From Paraburkholderia solitsugae (lineage in GTDB: Bacteria; Pseudomonadota; Gammaproteobacteria; Burkholderiales; Burkholderiaceae): DNA of 64,000 nt. The stretch is from the NCBI RefSeq assembly GCF_013177695.1, contig NZ_WOEY01000131.1, positions 1-64,000 on the forward strand. The letters are read 5' to 3'. Below are positions 53,139 to 61,562 of the stretch, in pieces (position 1 is the first letter of the stretch; every line of letters starts with the position of its first letter). Below the pieces are notes generated by a model. That model searched no databases, was not told the origin of the DNA, and was given only the letters and a program-made list of their open reading frames with translations. The translations under genes and the position numbers were made by a program.

Positions 53139-54338
53139 ATGCGAGTCAAGTTTGCTTACGCCGTATCCATCGTGGCTGCGGTTGCGATGTTGACCGCGTG
53201 CGGCAAGAAGCAGGATGGCGAGGCGGGAGCCGGTGCATCGGCTGCCACGGCAGCGGCGGCCCCCGCGAGCGAAGTGACTATCGTGAAGATCGGTCATGCG
53301 GCCCCATTAACGGGCAGCATTGCGCATCTTGGCAAGGACAATGAAAACGGCGCGCGTCTGGCGGTCGAGGAAATCAACGCGCAGGGCTTGACCATCGACG
53401 GTCACAAGATCCAGTTGGAGCTCGACGCACAAGATGATGCAGCGGACCCGAAAACGGGTACGGCGGTCGCTGAAAAATTCGTCGACGATCATGTTGTCGC
53501 CGTGGTCGGGCACCTGAATTCGGGCGTCTCGATTCCGGCGTCAAAGATCTATAGCGATGCCGGGATTGTGCAGATCTCGCCGTCGTCGACCAATCCGGGG
53601 TACACGCAACAAGGTTTCAAGACGACGTATCGGGTGGTCGCGACCGATGCCCAGCAGGGTCCGGCGCTGGCCAACTACGCGACGAAAGTGCTCGGCGCGA
53701 AACGCATCGCGATCGTCGACGACTCGACCGTATACGGTAAGGGACTGGCTGACGAGTTCGCGAAGGCGGTACAGGCGAGCGGCGCGAAGATCGTCGCGCG
53801 CGAAGCCACGAATGACAGGGCTACGGAGTTTCAGGCCGTCCTTAGGAAGATCAAGAGTGTTCAGCCGGACGTGATCATGTTCGGCGGCATGGACGCAACG
53901 GGCGGGCCGTTTACCAAACAGGCGGCGGCGCTCGGTATCAGGGCAAAAATCCTTGGCGGCGACGGTGTGTGTACCGACAAGGTAGGTGAGCTGGCGGGAA
54001 CCGCCGTGCAAAACCTGGTCTGTTCGGAGGCGGGACTTGCGCTTTCGAAAATGGATAAGGGAGCGGACTTCGAAAAGAAGTACGTCGACCGCTTCCACAC
54101 ACCGGTGCAGATTTACGCACCGTTCACGTATGACGCTGTGTACGTGATTGTCGATGCAATGAAGCGCGCTAATTCGATCGAGGCGCCCAAGGTGCTGGCT
54201 GCGATGCCGTCCACCGATTACAACGGGGTAATCGGCCACATCGCGTTCGACGACAAGGGTGATTTGAAAGAGAGCGCCATTACGCTTTACGACTTCAAGG
54301 ACGGCAAGAAAGCGGTTCTCGACGTCGTGAAGATGTGA
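53139..54338 (+). CDS. livK: Branched-chain amino acid ABC transporter, substrate-binding protein
   Basis: A 399-residue type I periplasmic binding protein (LIV-binding family). Unusually, the signal peptide ends in a lipobox (AMLTACGKK, Cys at about 23), so it should be a lipid-anchored receptor. The mature chain starts with a Gly/Ala linker and then VTIVKIGHAAPLTGSIAHLGKDNENGARL in the family style. The start MRVKFAYAV is chosen by AGGAG upstream and the signal peptide. It captures Leu/Ile/Val or related ligands for LivHMGF, encoded after a terminator. Confidence 0.93.
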   Translation: MRVKFAYAVSIVAAVAMLTACGKKQDGEAGAGASAATAAAAPASEVTIVKIGHAAPLTGSIAHLGKDNENGARLAVEEINAQGLTIDGHKIQLELDAQDDAADPKTGTAVAEKFVDDHVVAVVGHLNSGVSIPASKIYSDAGIVQISPSSTNPGYTQQGFKTTYRVVATDAQQGPALANYATKVLGAKRIAIVDDSTVYGKGLADEFAKAVQASGAKIVAREATNDRATEFQAVLRKIKSVQPDVIMFGGMDATGGPFTKQAAALGIRAKILGGDGVCTDKVGELAGTAVQNLVCSEAGLALSKMDKGADFEKKYVDRFHTPVQIYAPFTYDAVYVIVDAMKRANSIEAPKVLAAMPSTDYNGVIGHIAFDDKGDLKESAITLYDFKDGKKAVLDVVKM

Positions 54339-54357
54339 TGACGGGACGTTCAGCCTG

Positions 54358-54390
54358 ACGGCACCGAAACCACCCAACGGTGCCGTTTTT
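54358..54390 (+). terminator. Intrinsic terminator after livK
   Basis: Stem ACGGCACCG / CGGTGCCGT with an 11-base loop and five Ts. It probably attenuates transcription between livK and livHMGF, giving excess binding protein over membrane components. Confidence 0.82.
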
Positions 54391-54568
54391 GCATCCGCCA
54401 TCGGCAAGTCCGCGACTGCATCCCAGTCGTAAGACGAACCGGGCAGCGGATAACCCTTACCGGTCTTTTACATCAGTACCCGCAGTGCCGTTGAGATTGG
54501 CGTACCGCATCACCGCCCACCGGCTGATGAAGAACGCGAATCCAGTCGCACGGGCTAAGGAGCATTAA

Positions 54569-55519
54569 ATGGATATCTTCATCCAGCAGGTCCTCAACGG
54601 GCTGGTGCTTGGCAGCGTTTACGCCATCATCGCACTGGGCTATACGATGGTTTACGGCATCTTGGGCATCATCAACTTCGCGCACGGCGATGTGTTGATG
54701 GTGGGCGCGATGGTTGCGCTCTCAGCCATAGGCGTGCTTCAGAACCACTTCCCCGGCCTCGGCAATGTGCCGACGCTCATCATCGCGTTGATCATCGCGG
54801 CAGTGGTTTGCTCGCTGGTCGGCTACACGATTGAGCGCGTGGCCTACCGGCCGTTGCGTAAAGCGCCGCGTCTCGCCCCGCTGATCACCGCGATCGGCGT
54901 GTCGATTCTGCTGCAGACCCTCGCGATGATGATCTGGTCGCGCAACCCGCTGCCGTTCCCGCAGCTGTTGCCCACCGACCCGATCAACGTGATCAAGGCC
55001 ACCGACACGACGCCAGGCGCTGTGATCTCGATGACCGAAATCGTGATCATCGTGGTGGCGTTCCTCGTGATGGGCGGCCTGCTGCTGCTGGTTCACAAGA
55101 CCAGGCTGGGCCGCGCGATGCGTGCGATCGCTGAGAACCCGGGCGTTGCCAGCCTGATGGGCGTGAACCCGAACTTCGTGATTTCGGCGACCTTCATGAT
55201 CGGCTCGGCGCTGGCTGCTCTGGCTGGCGTGATGATCGCGTCCGAATATGGCAACGCACACTTCTATATGGGCTTCATCCCAGGTCTGAAGGCCTTTACC
55301 GCGGCGGTGCTGGGCGGGATCGGCAATCTCGGCGGGGCGATGGTGGGTGGCGTGCTGCTCGGCCTGATCGAACAGTTGGGGGCGGGTTATATCGGCAACC
55401 TGACTGGCGGGGTGTTCGGCAGTAACTACCAGGACGTGTTTGCGTTCATCGTGCTGATCATCGTGCTGGTGTTCCGTCCGTCGGGTCTGCTCGGCGAACG
55501 TGTTGCGGATCGCGCTTGA
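54569..55519 (+). CDS. livH: Branched-chain amino acid ABC transporter permease
   Basis: A 316-residue inner-membrane permease. Typical LivH segments: QQVLNGLVLGSVYAIIALGYTMVYG at the start in several helices, INFAHGDVLMVGA near 33-45, then GRAMRAIAENP near 185-195, the coupling-loop motif contacting the ATPases. AAGGAG lies upstream of the ATG. First gene of livHMGF. Confidence 0.96.
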   Translation: MDIFIQQVLNGLVLGSVYAIIALGYTMVYGILGIINFAHGDVLMVGAMVALSAIGVLQNHFPGLGNVPTLIIALIIAAVVCSLVGYTIERVAYRPLRKAPRLAPLITAIGVSILLQTLAMMIWSRNPLPFPQLLPTDPINVIKATDTTPGAVISMTEIVIIVVAFLVMGGLLLLVHKTRLGRAMRAIAENPGVASLMGVNPNFVISATFMIGSALAALAGVMIASEYGNAHFYMGFIPGLKAFTAAVLGGIGNLGGAMVGGVLLGLIEQLGAGYIGNLTGGVFGSNYQDVFAFIVLIIVLVFRPSGLLGERVADRA

Positions 55520-55545
55520 TCCCGGGCCATAAGGAGTAAACAGAC

Positions 55546-56715
55546 ATGACCTCAATTCAACCGATCGAGCCGTCCACGACGCTCATTCCTGAAAAGAACC
55601 TGACGAAGACGCTGACCGTCGGCATCATTACCGCGATCTTCGTGATCGCGGCACCGATGATCATCGGCGCGGCCGGCGGCAACTACTGGGTCCGCGTGCT
55701 CGACTTCGCGATGCTGTACGTGATGCTCGCGCTGGGCCTGAACGTGGTGGTCGGCTTCGCCGGCCTGCTGGACTTGGGCTACATCGCGTTCTACGCCATC
55801 GGCGCGTACACCGCGGCGCTGCTGAGCTCGCCGCACCTGACCTCGCAGTTCGAGTGGATCGCGCACCTGTTCCCGGGCGGCCTGCATGCGCCGATCTGGA
55901 TCATCGTGCCGATCGCCATGGGCCTCGCCGCGACCTTCGGCGTGCTGCTCGGCGCACCGACGCTGCGTCTGCGTGGCGATTACCTCGCCATCGTGACGTT
56001 GGGCTTCGGGGAAATCGTGCGGATCTTCATGAACAACCTCGACCGTCCGGTGAACATCACCAACGGCCCGAAGGGGATCACGGGGATCGATCCGGTGTCG
56101 GTGGGCGGCTTCAGCCTCGCGCAAACCCACTCGCTGTTCGGCTTCCAGTTCCCGTCGGTGTACTCGTACTACTACCTGTTCGTGCTGTGCGCGCTGTTCG
56201 TGATCTGGACCTGTACGCGTTTGCAGCACTCGCGGATCGGCCGCGCATGGGCCGCGATCCGTGAAGACGAAATCGCCGCCAAGGCAATGGGCATCAACAC
56301 CCGCAACGTGAAGCTGCTGGCGTTCGCGATGGGCGCATCGTTCGGCGGTCTGTCGGGCGCGATGTTCGGTTCGTTCCAGGGCTTCGTGTCGCCGGAATCG
56401 TTCACGTTCTGGGAATCGGTCGTGGTGCTGGCTTGCGTGGTGCTGGGCGGTATGGGGCACATCCCTGGCGTGATTCTCGGTGCGGTGCTGCTCGCCGTGT
56501 TCCCGGAATTCCTGCGCTCGACGATGGGTCCGCTGCAGAACGCGATCTTCGGCCATGAAATCGTCGATACCGAAGTGATCCGTCAGTTGCTGTACGGCCT
56601 CGCGATGGTCGTGATCATGCTGTATCGCTCGGAAGGCCTGTGGCCGTCGCCGAAGCACGAAGACAAGATTGCGAAACTGGCGAAGCGCGCTGGCAAGAAG
56701 CCGGTGCGCGCCTGA
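55546..56715 (+). CDS. livM: Branched-chain amino acid ABC transporter permease
   Basis: A 389-residue partner of LivH. An N-terminal extension of about 40 residues precedes the helices; MLALGLNVVVGFAGLLDLGYIAFYAIGAYT is the family core (in two parts), LRGDYLAIVTLGFGEIVRI follows, and the coupling loop is GRAWAAIREDEIAAKAMG. AAGGAG precedes the ATG, 26 bases after livH. Confidence 0.96.
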   Translation: MTSIQPIEPSTTLIPEKNLTKTLTVGIITAIFVIAAPMIIGAAGGNYWVRVLDFAMLYVMLALGLNVVVGFAGLLDLGYIAFYAIGAYTAALLSSPHLTSQFEWIAHLFPGGLHAPIWIIVPIAMGLAATFGVLLGAPTLRLRGDYLAIVTLGFGEIVRIFMNNLDRPVNITNGPKGITGIDPVSVGGFSLAQTHSLFGFQFPSVYSYYYLFVLCALFVIWTCTRLQHSRIGRAWAAIREDEIAAKAMGINTRNVKLLAFAMGASFGGLSGAMFGSFQGFVSPESFTFWESVVVLACVVLGGMGHIPGVILGAVLLAVFPEFLRSTMGPLQNAIFGHEIVDTEVIRQLLYGLAMVVIMLYRSEGLWPSPKHEDKIAKLAKRAGKKPVRA

Positions 56716-56772
56716 GGCATGGGACCAGAGTAAGCGCTAAAGCGCTAACTCTGGTCGACAGGAGAAAATCAT

Positions 56773-57573
56773 ATGAGCGATAACGTAAACAACGGCGTGG
56801 GCAGCGATCAGATCCGCCTGTCGGTAAAAGGCGTGAACAAGCGCTTCGGTGGCCTTCAGGCACTGTCCGACGTCGGCCTGCAAATCAAGTCGGGCCAGAT
56901 TTACGGCCTGATCGGTCCGAACGGTGCCGGCAAGACGACCTTCTTCAACGTGATCACGGGTCTGTACACGCCGGATTCGGGCGAGTTCAAGCTCGACGGC
57001 ACGGAGTACACGCCGACCGCCGTCTATCAGGTGGCGAAGGCGGGGATTGCGCGTACGTTCCAGAACATCCGTTTGTTCGGTGGCATGACCGCACTGGAAA
57101 ACGTGATGGTTGGCCGTCACGTGCGCACGAAGCACGGTCTGATCGGCGCGGTGTTCCAGACGCCGGCTGAGCGCAAGGAAGAGCGCGAGATCAAGGAACG
57201 CGCAATCGAACTGCTGGAATACGTCGGCATTGCGCAGTACGCGGACTACACGTCGCGCAATCTGTCGTACGGCCACCAGCGTCGTCTGGAAATCGCCCGC
57301 GCACTGGCAACGGATCCGAAGCTGCTCGCACTGGATGAACCGGCTGCCGGCATGAACGCGACGGAAAAGGTCGAGCTGACCAAGCTGCTCGACAAGATCC
57401 GCAGCGACGGCAAGACGATTCTCCTGATCGAGCACGACGTGAAACTGGTGATGGGTCTGTGCAACCAGATGACGGTGCTCGACTACGGCAAGGTGATTGC
57501 GCAGGGTCTGCCGTCAGACGTGCAGAAGGATCCGAAAGTGATCGAAGCTTATCTGGGTGCGGGGGTCCACTAA
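56773..57573 (+). CDS. livG: Branched-chain amino acid ABC transporter ATPase
   Basis: A 266-residue ABC ATPase. Walker A GPNGAGKTTF near 50-59, signature LSYGHQRRLEIA near 161-172, Walker B LLALDEPAAGMN near 180-191. It begins with an 11-residue leader and is preceded by AGGAG. The stop overlaps the livF start by one base (TAATG). Confidence 0.96.
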   Translation: MSDNVNNGVGSDQIRLSVKGVNKRFGGLQALSDVGLQIKSGQIYGLIGPNGAGKTTFFNVITGLYTPDSGEFKLDGTEYTPTAVYQVAKAGIARTFQNIRLFGGMTALENVMVGRHVRTKHGLIGAVFQTPAERKEEREIKERAIELLEYVGIAQYADYTSRNLSYGHQRRLEIARALATDPKLLALDEPAAGMNATEKVELTKLLDKIRSDGKTILLIEHDVKLVMGLCNQMTVLDYGKVIAQGLPSDVQKDPKVIEAYLGAGVH

Positions 57574-58289
57574 TGGCAACGGCAATGTTGAAAATCAAGG
57601 GCCTGCAGGTCAATTACGGCGGCATCCAGGCAGTCAAGGGTATCGACCTCGAAGTCGCGCAGGGCGAACTGGTCACGCTGATCGGCGCGAACGGCGCGGG
57701 CAAGACCACGACGATGAAGGCGATCACGGGTCTGAAGCCGTACTCGGCAGGCGACATCGAGTACATGGGCCAGTCGATCAAGGGCATCCCGGCGCACGAA
57801 CTGCTCAAGCGCGGTCTGGCGATGGTGCCGGAAGGCCGCGGCATTTTCTCGCGCATGTCGATCGTCGAGAACATGCAGATGGGTGCGTATCTGCGCAACG
57901 ATACCGACGCCATCAAGGCAGACGTTGATCGCATGTTCGGCTTCTTCCCGCGCCTGAAGGAACGCGCGACGCAATACGCGGGCACGCTTTCGGGCGGCGA
58001 ACAGCAGATGCTGGCGATGGCGCGCGCGATCATCAGCAAGCCGAAGCTGTTGTTGCTCGACGAACCGTCGATGGGTCTGTCGCCGATCATGGTCGAGAAG
58101 ATCTTCGAAGTGGTGCGGGCGATCTCGGCCGAAGGCATGACGGTGCTGCTGGTCGAGCAGAACGCGCGTCTCGCGCTGCAGGCGGCCAATCGCGGTTACG
58201 TGATGGACTCGGGTCTGGTGACGATGTCCGGCGACGCGAAGCAGATGCTGGATGATCCGAAGGTTCGCGCGGCTTACCTGGGTGAATAA
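57573..58289 (+). CDS. livF: Branched-chain amino acid ABC transporter ATPase
   Basis: A 238-residue ABC ATPase, partner of LivG. Walker A GANGAGKTTT near 37-46, signature LSGGEQQMLAMA near 137-148, Walker B LLLLDEPSMGLSP near 157-169. The start overlaps the livG stop. The last codons and stop are followed by an exact 13-base duplication (58278-58290 and 58291-58303), so a second copy of the LGE-stop sequence lies downstream. Confidence 0.96.
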   Translation: MATAMLKIKGLQVNYGGIQAVKGIDLEVAQGELVTLIGANGAGKTTTMKAITGLKPYSAGDIEYMGQSIKGIPAHELLKRGLAMVPEGRGIFSRMSIVENMQMGAYLRNDTDAIKADVDRMFGFFPRLKERATQYAGTLSGGEQQMLAMARAIISKPKLLLLDEPSMGLSPIMVEKIFEVVRAISAEGMTVLLVEQNARLALQAANRGYVMDSGLVTMSGDAKQMLDDPKVRAAYLGE

Positions 58290-58327
58290 GCTGGGTGAAT
58301 AAGCTGGGCTAAGTTTGCCTTAGCCGT

Positions 58328-58370
58328 AAAAAAGGCCGCATGCGTTTCAATCACGCATGCGGCCTTTTTC
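58328..58370. terminator. Bidirectional terminator of livHMGF and the GNAT gene
   Basis: Seventeen-base arms (AAAAAGGCCGCATGCGT and complement), 7-base loop, T-runs both ways, between two convergent genes. Confidence 0.93.
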
Positions 58371-58391
58371 TATTCAGGCGCTTGCCTGCGC

Positions 58392-58859
58392 CTAAGCCAC
58401 AGGCGTTTCCGCCAGTTCGCCCAATCGTTTACCGAGACTGATCACGGCATCCGCACGATAACCGAGGGCCTCATAGAACGCGCGCACGTCGGCCTTCGCG
58501 GACAGCACCTGCAAATTCAGCTTCGGGCAGCCGCGTTCGGTCAGCGCGGTTTCGACATGCGCGACCAGACGCGTGCCGATGCCGTGACGACGCAACGATT
58601 CATCCACCGCGAGCGAATACAGCCAGCCTCGGTGCCCGTCGTAGCCACCCATCACTGTGCCGGCGATACGTTCGCCGAACACCGCGACAAAGAACAGTTC
58701 CGGTTGCGTCGCCAGCTTGTTGGCGATCGACAGATGCGGATTGCGCTGCGGCCTCGTCACGTCCCGGTACTCGGGGAACGCTTCCTGCCACAGCGCGACC
58801 ACGGCATCGGTGTCGCTCGCTTCGAAGCGGCGGATCGATAGCGTTGCGGTCGTCGTCAT
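58392..58859 (-). CDS. GNAT-family N-acetyltransferase
   Basis: A 155-residue acetyl-CoA-dependent transferase similar to YpeA. The acetyl-CoA loop is LAVDESLRRHGIGTRLVAHVE near 82-102 (in the usual R/Q-x-x-G-x-G/A form), after GTVMGGYDGHRGWLYS. The substrate is unknown. It lies 18 bases after argD on the same strand, so it may be cotranscribed with it. Confidence 0.9.
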   Translation of the reverse strand: MTTTATLSIRRFEASDTDAVVALWQEAFPEYRDVTRPQRNPHLSIANKLATQPELFFVAVFGERIAGTVMGGYDGHRGWLYSLAVDESLRRHGIGTRLVAHVETALTERGCPKLNLQVLSAKADVRAFYEALGYRADAVISLGKRLGELAETPVA

Positions 58860-58877
58860 ACGCGTTTTCCTGGGTGA

Positions 58878-60062
58878 TTACAGCGTGTCGAGAATCGAAC
58901 GCAGCATCGCCATCATCTGGTCGATTTCTTCGTTCGTGACGTTCAGCGCCGGCATGAAGCGCAGCAGGTTCGGGCGCGCCGCGTTCAGCAGCAGACCGTC
59001 GGGTTGCATCACGCGAGCCTTCTCGACGATCTGGTTGCCAATGTCCTTGCCGAGCAGCAGGGCGCGCAGCAGACCTTCACCGCGTTCGCCTTCGAAACCG
59101 CGTTCTTCAGACAATTCGAGCAGCTTGGCGCGCAGATACTCGCCGCGCGCGCGTACGCCTTCGAGGAAACCCGGCGCCGTCAGTTGCGAGATCACCGAGT
59201 AGCCGACCGCGGTCATCAGCGGATTGCCGTTGTACGTACCGCCCTGATCGCCGGCTTCGAACACGGCAATGTCGGCCTTCGCGAGCAGCGCCGCGAGCGG
59301 CACGCCGCCGCCGATGCCCTTGCCGAGCGTCATGATGTCCGGCTCGATGCCCGACAACTCGTAGGCAAACAGGGTGCCGGCGCGGCCACAACCGCTTTGC
59401 ACTTCATCGACGATCAAGAGCAGGTTGTGTTTTTTAGTCAGCGCGCGCAGCTGCTGCATGAATTCGCGTGTGGCGGGAATCACGCCGCCTTCGCCCTGAA
59501 TCGGCTCGAGCATCACCGCGACGGTTTTCGCGTTGATCAGTTTTTCAACCGACGCGATGTCGTTCAGATCCGTTTTCGGGAAGCCCGGCACTTGCGGCGC
59601 GTAAATCGTGTCCCAGCCCGGCTTGCCGCTGGCGGACATGGTGGCGAGCGTGCGGCCGTGGAAGCTGTGATCGAACGTGATGATTTCGAACGCGCCGTCC
59701 TTGAACTTCTTGCCCCACTTGCGCGCGAGCTTGATTGCGCCTTCATTCGCTTCGGCGCCGCTGTTCGCGAAGAACACCTTGTCGAAACAGCTGTGCTGGG
59801 TGAGCAGCCCAGCGAGCTTCGCCATCGGCTCGTTGTAGAAGGCCGGCGACGGATTGAGCAGCAGCTTCGATTGCGTGTTCAGCGCTTCGATCATGCCGTC
59901 GTTGCAATGACCGAGGCTGTTGACCGCCCAGCCCTGGATGAAGTCCAGATATCGCTTGCCGTTATTGTCGTAAAGCCACGAGCCCTTGCCGTGCGTGAAA
60001 ACGATTTCGGGCCGGTTCGTGATGTACATCAGCGACTCGATCGGGTACTCATTGAAATTCAT
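58878..60062 (-). CDS. argD: Acetylornithine transaminase
   Basis: A 394-residue class III PLP aminotransferase of arginine synthesis. The substrate and cofactor regions are intact: FANSGAEANEGAIKLARK near 98-115, SFHGRTLATMSASG near 130, DEVQSGCGRAGTLF near 215, and LGKGIGGGVPLAALL near 241 with the PLP lysine. The start MNFNEYPIES is chosen by family length and GGAG upstream. Related class III enzymes (ornithine or beta-alanine type) cannot be wholly excluded. Confidence 0.92.
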   Translation of the reverse strand: MNFNEYPIESLMYITNRPEIVFTHGKGSWLYDNNGKRYLDFIQGWAVNSLGHCNDGMIEALNTQSKLLLNPSPAFYNEPMAKLAGLLTQHSCFDKVFFANSGAEANEGAIKLARKWGKKFKDGAFEIITFDHSFHGRTLATMSASGKPGWDTIYAPQVPGFPKTDLNDIASVEKLINAKTVAVMLEPIQGEGGVIPATREFMQQLRALTKKHNLLLIVDEVQSGCGRAGTLFAYELSGIEPDIMTLGKGIGGGVPLAALLAKADIAVFEAGDQGGTYNGNPLMTAVGYSVISQLTAPGFLEGVRARGEYLRAKLLELSEERGFEGERGEGLLRALLLGKDIGNQIVEKARVMQPDGLLLNAARPNLLRFMPALNVTNEEIDQMMAMLRSILDTL

Positions 60063-60144
60063 GACGGCAGGCTCCAGACAGCGGGGTGAAGGGTGAATGA
60101 ACGGTTGCCGGATAGGAAACAGGGGCCGGCGAAGACAAAAAAAG

Positions 60145-60176
60145 CAAACAAAAAAGCCACGGCATGCCGTGGCTTT
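60145..60176 (-). terminator. Intrinsic terminator upstream of argD
   Basis: Stem AAAGCCACGG / CCGTGGCTTT with a CATG loop, followed on the minus strand by a T-rich tail. It would stop transcription arriving from the reductase gene. Confidence 0.85.
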
Positions 60177-60333
60177 CATGATTCGAACTGCTTGCGCCTT
60201 TGTGCGGCGCGAATCCGTGACGAAGCCAGCGGCGCCCCTAAGGGAGCGGCGAGCGGCGACGTCGGAGTTCGGATTGGATGCGGTTCATGCGCGAAAGAAT
60301 ACGACAAGGAAAGCGCTGGTGTAAACCATGAAT

Positions 60334-60368
60334 TTGCACAAATCCGCACCAAAAGCGGATTTGTGCAA
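60334..60368. repeat. Perfect 14-bp inverted repeat, 7-base loop
   Basis: Arms TTGCACAAATCCGC and GCGGATTTGTGCAA around ACCAAAA. No T-run follows, so it is not a standard terminator; it may be an operator or an RNA-stabilising hairpin at the 3' end of the reductase transcript. Confidence 0.7.
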
Positions 60369-60436
60369 GTTTGCCAGCTTGCTGATTTCGATTTGATGAA
60401 CGGCCCGATCGTTATCCGATCAGGCCATTCACCTCG

Positions 60437-61468
60437 TCAAACCGCGTTCGCCAGATCCGCCTCGCTCGTGAAGGAATCCGCGTAGAACTCGTCTTCCGGC
60501 AGACCGTGATGCTGGGTGAAATCGCGCTGTGCCGACTCGACCATCACCGGTGCGCCGCATGCGTACACCTGGTACGGCGACAGATCCGGCAGATCCTCGA
60601 TCACCGCGCGATGCACGAAGCCAACGCGGCCTGTCCACGCATCGCTCGCGTCCGGTTCCGACAGCACCGGCACGAACTTGAAGTTCGGGATCTCGCGAGC
60701 CCATTGCTCGGCCAGATCGAACAGGTACAGGTCCTTCTTGCGGCGTGCGCCCCAGTACAGCGTCATCGGCCGGTTGAGGTTCTTGAACACCGCATGTTCG
60801 ACGATCGCCTTCAGCGGCGCAAAGCCGGTGCCCGAGGCCAGCAGCACGATCGGCTTGTCCGAATCTTCACGCAGGAAGAAGGTGCCGAGCGGGGCCTCGA
60901 AGCGCAGAATGTCGCGCTCCTTCATCGTGTTGAACACGTGGTCCGTGAATGCGCCACCCGGCATATGACGGAGGTGCAATTCGATGGGGCCTTCCGCGTG
61001 CGGCGCACTCGCCATCGAATAGCTGCGGCGCTTGCCGTCCTTCAGAATGAATTCGAGGTACTGGCCGGCCAGATATTGCAGACGTTCGTTGGCGGGCAAT
61101 TGCAGCTTCAGCACGACGACGTCGTCGGCCTTGCGCTCGATCGCGTTCACGCGGCACGGCAGTTTCTTGACCTGCACGTCGCCCACTCCCGCTACTTCGC
61201 GGATATCCACTTCGAGATCGGAGCAAGCCGTTGCGCAGCAGAAGAGCGCCATGCCGCGCGTTTTTTCGTCGTTCGACAAAGCCGACGACGAATGCTGACG
61301 CTGTTCGATCTGACCGCTGACCACGGTGCCTTTGCATGAGCCGCAGGCGCCGTTCTTGCAGCCGTACGGCAGGCCGATGCCCTGGCGCAAGGCCGCGATC
61401 AGGACGGGTTCGTCCTGTTCTACCTGAAACTGCCGGCCGCTTTGCCGGAGCGTGACGTTAAATGCCAT
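60437..61468 (-). CDS. Ferredoxin-NAD(P)H reductase, CDP-6-deoxy-glucoseen-reductase-like
   Basis: A 343-residue electron-transfer flavoprotein. The N-terminal plant-type [2Fe-2S] domain has CKNGACGSCKG near 37-47 and a fourth Cys in LFCCATACSD. The FAD/NAD reductase part follows: RRSYSMASAP near 147-156 binds FAD and LLASGTGFAPLKAI near 207-220 binds NAD(P)H. Proteins of this kind are commonly annotated CDP-6-deoxy-delta-3,4-glucoseen reductase, although no sugar-modifying genes are near; a phenol-hydroxylase-type reductase is equally possible. The start MAFNVTLRQS fits the ferredoxin domain. Confidence 0.88.
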   Translation of the reverse strand: MAFNVTLRQSGRQFQVEQDEPVLIAALRQGIGLPYGCKNGACGSCKGTVVSGQIEQRQHSSSALSNDEKTRGMALFCCATACSDLEVDIREVAGVGDVQVKKLPCRVNAIERKADDVVVLKLQLPANERLQYLAGQYLEFILKDGKRRSYSMASAPHAEGPIELHLRHMPGGAFTDHVFNTMKERDILRFEAPLGTFFLREDSDKPIVLLASGTGFAPLKAIVEHAVFKNLNRPMTLYWGARRKKDLYLFDLAEQWAREIPNFKFVPVLSEPDASDAWTGRVGFVHRAVIEDLPDLSPYQVYACGAPVMVESAQRDFTQHHGLPEDEFYADSFTSEADLANAV

Positions 61469-61562
61469 AGAGTGTTCGAAATCGAGAAGTCGGTAATCGT
61501 TATCGGACCCGCGGTGCAACTGTGCGGTACCTGCCGCGCTTGACGGCTACAATGCGTCCACC

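Larger units (their letters stand above)
60063..60436. other. Intergenic region with two hairpins
   Basis: About 370 bases between the reductase stop and the argD start. It holds a perfect 14-base inverted repeat at 60334-60368 and the terminator at 60145-60176. No gene is supported. Confidence 0.55.

Noticed and set aside
55552..56658. Long minus-strand frame opposite livM
   Set aside because: A shadow of the GC-rich livM gene; the product is a low-complexity His/Arg/Asp-rich sequence.
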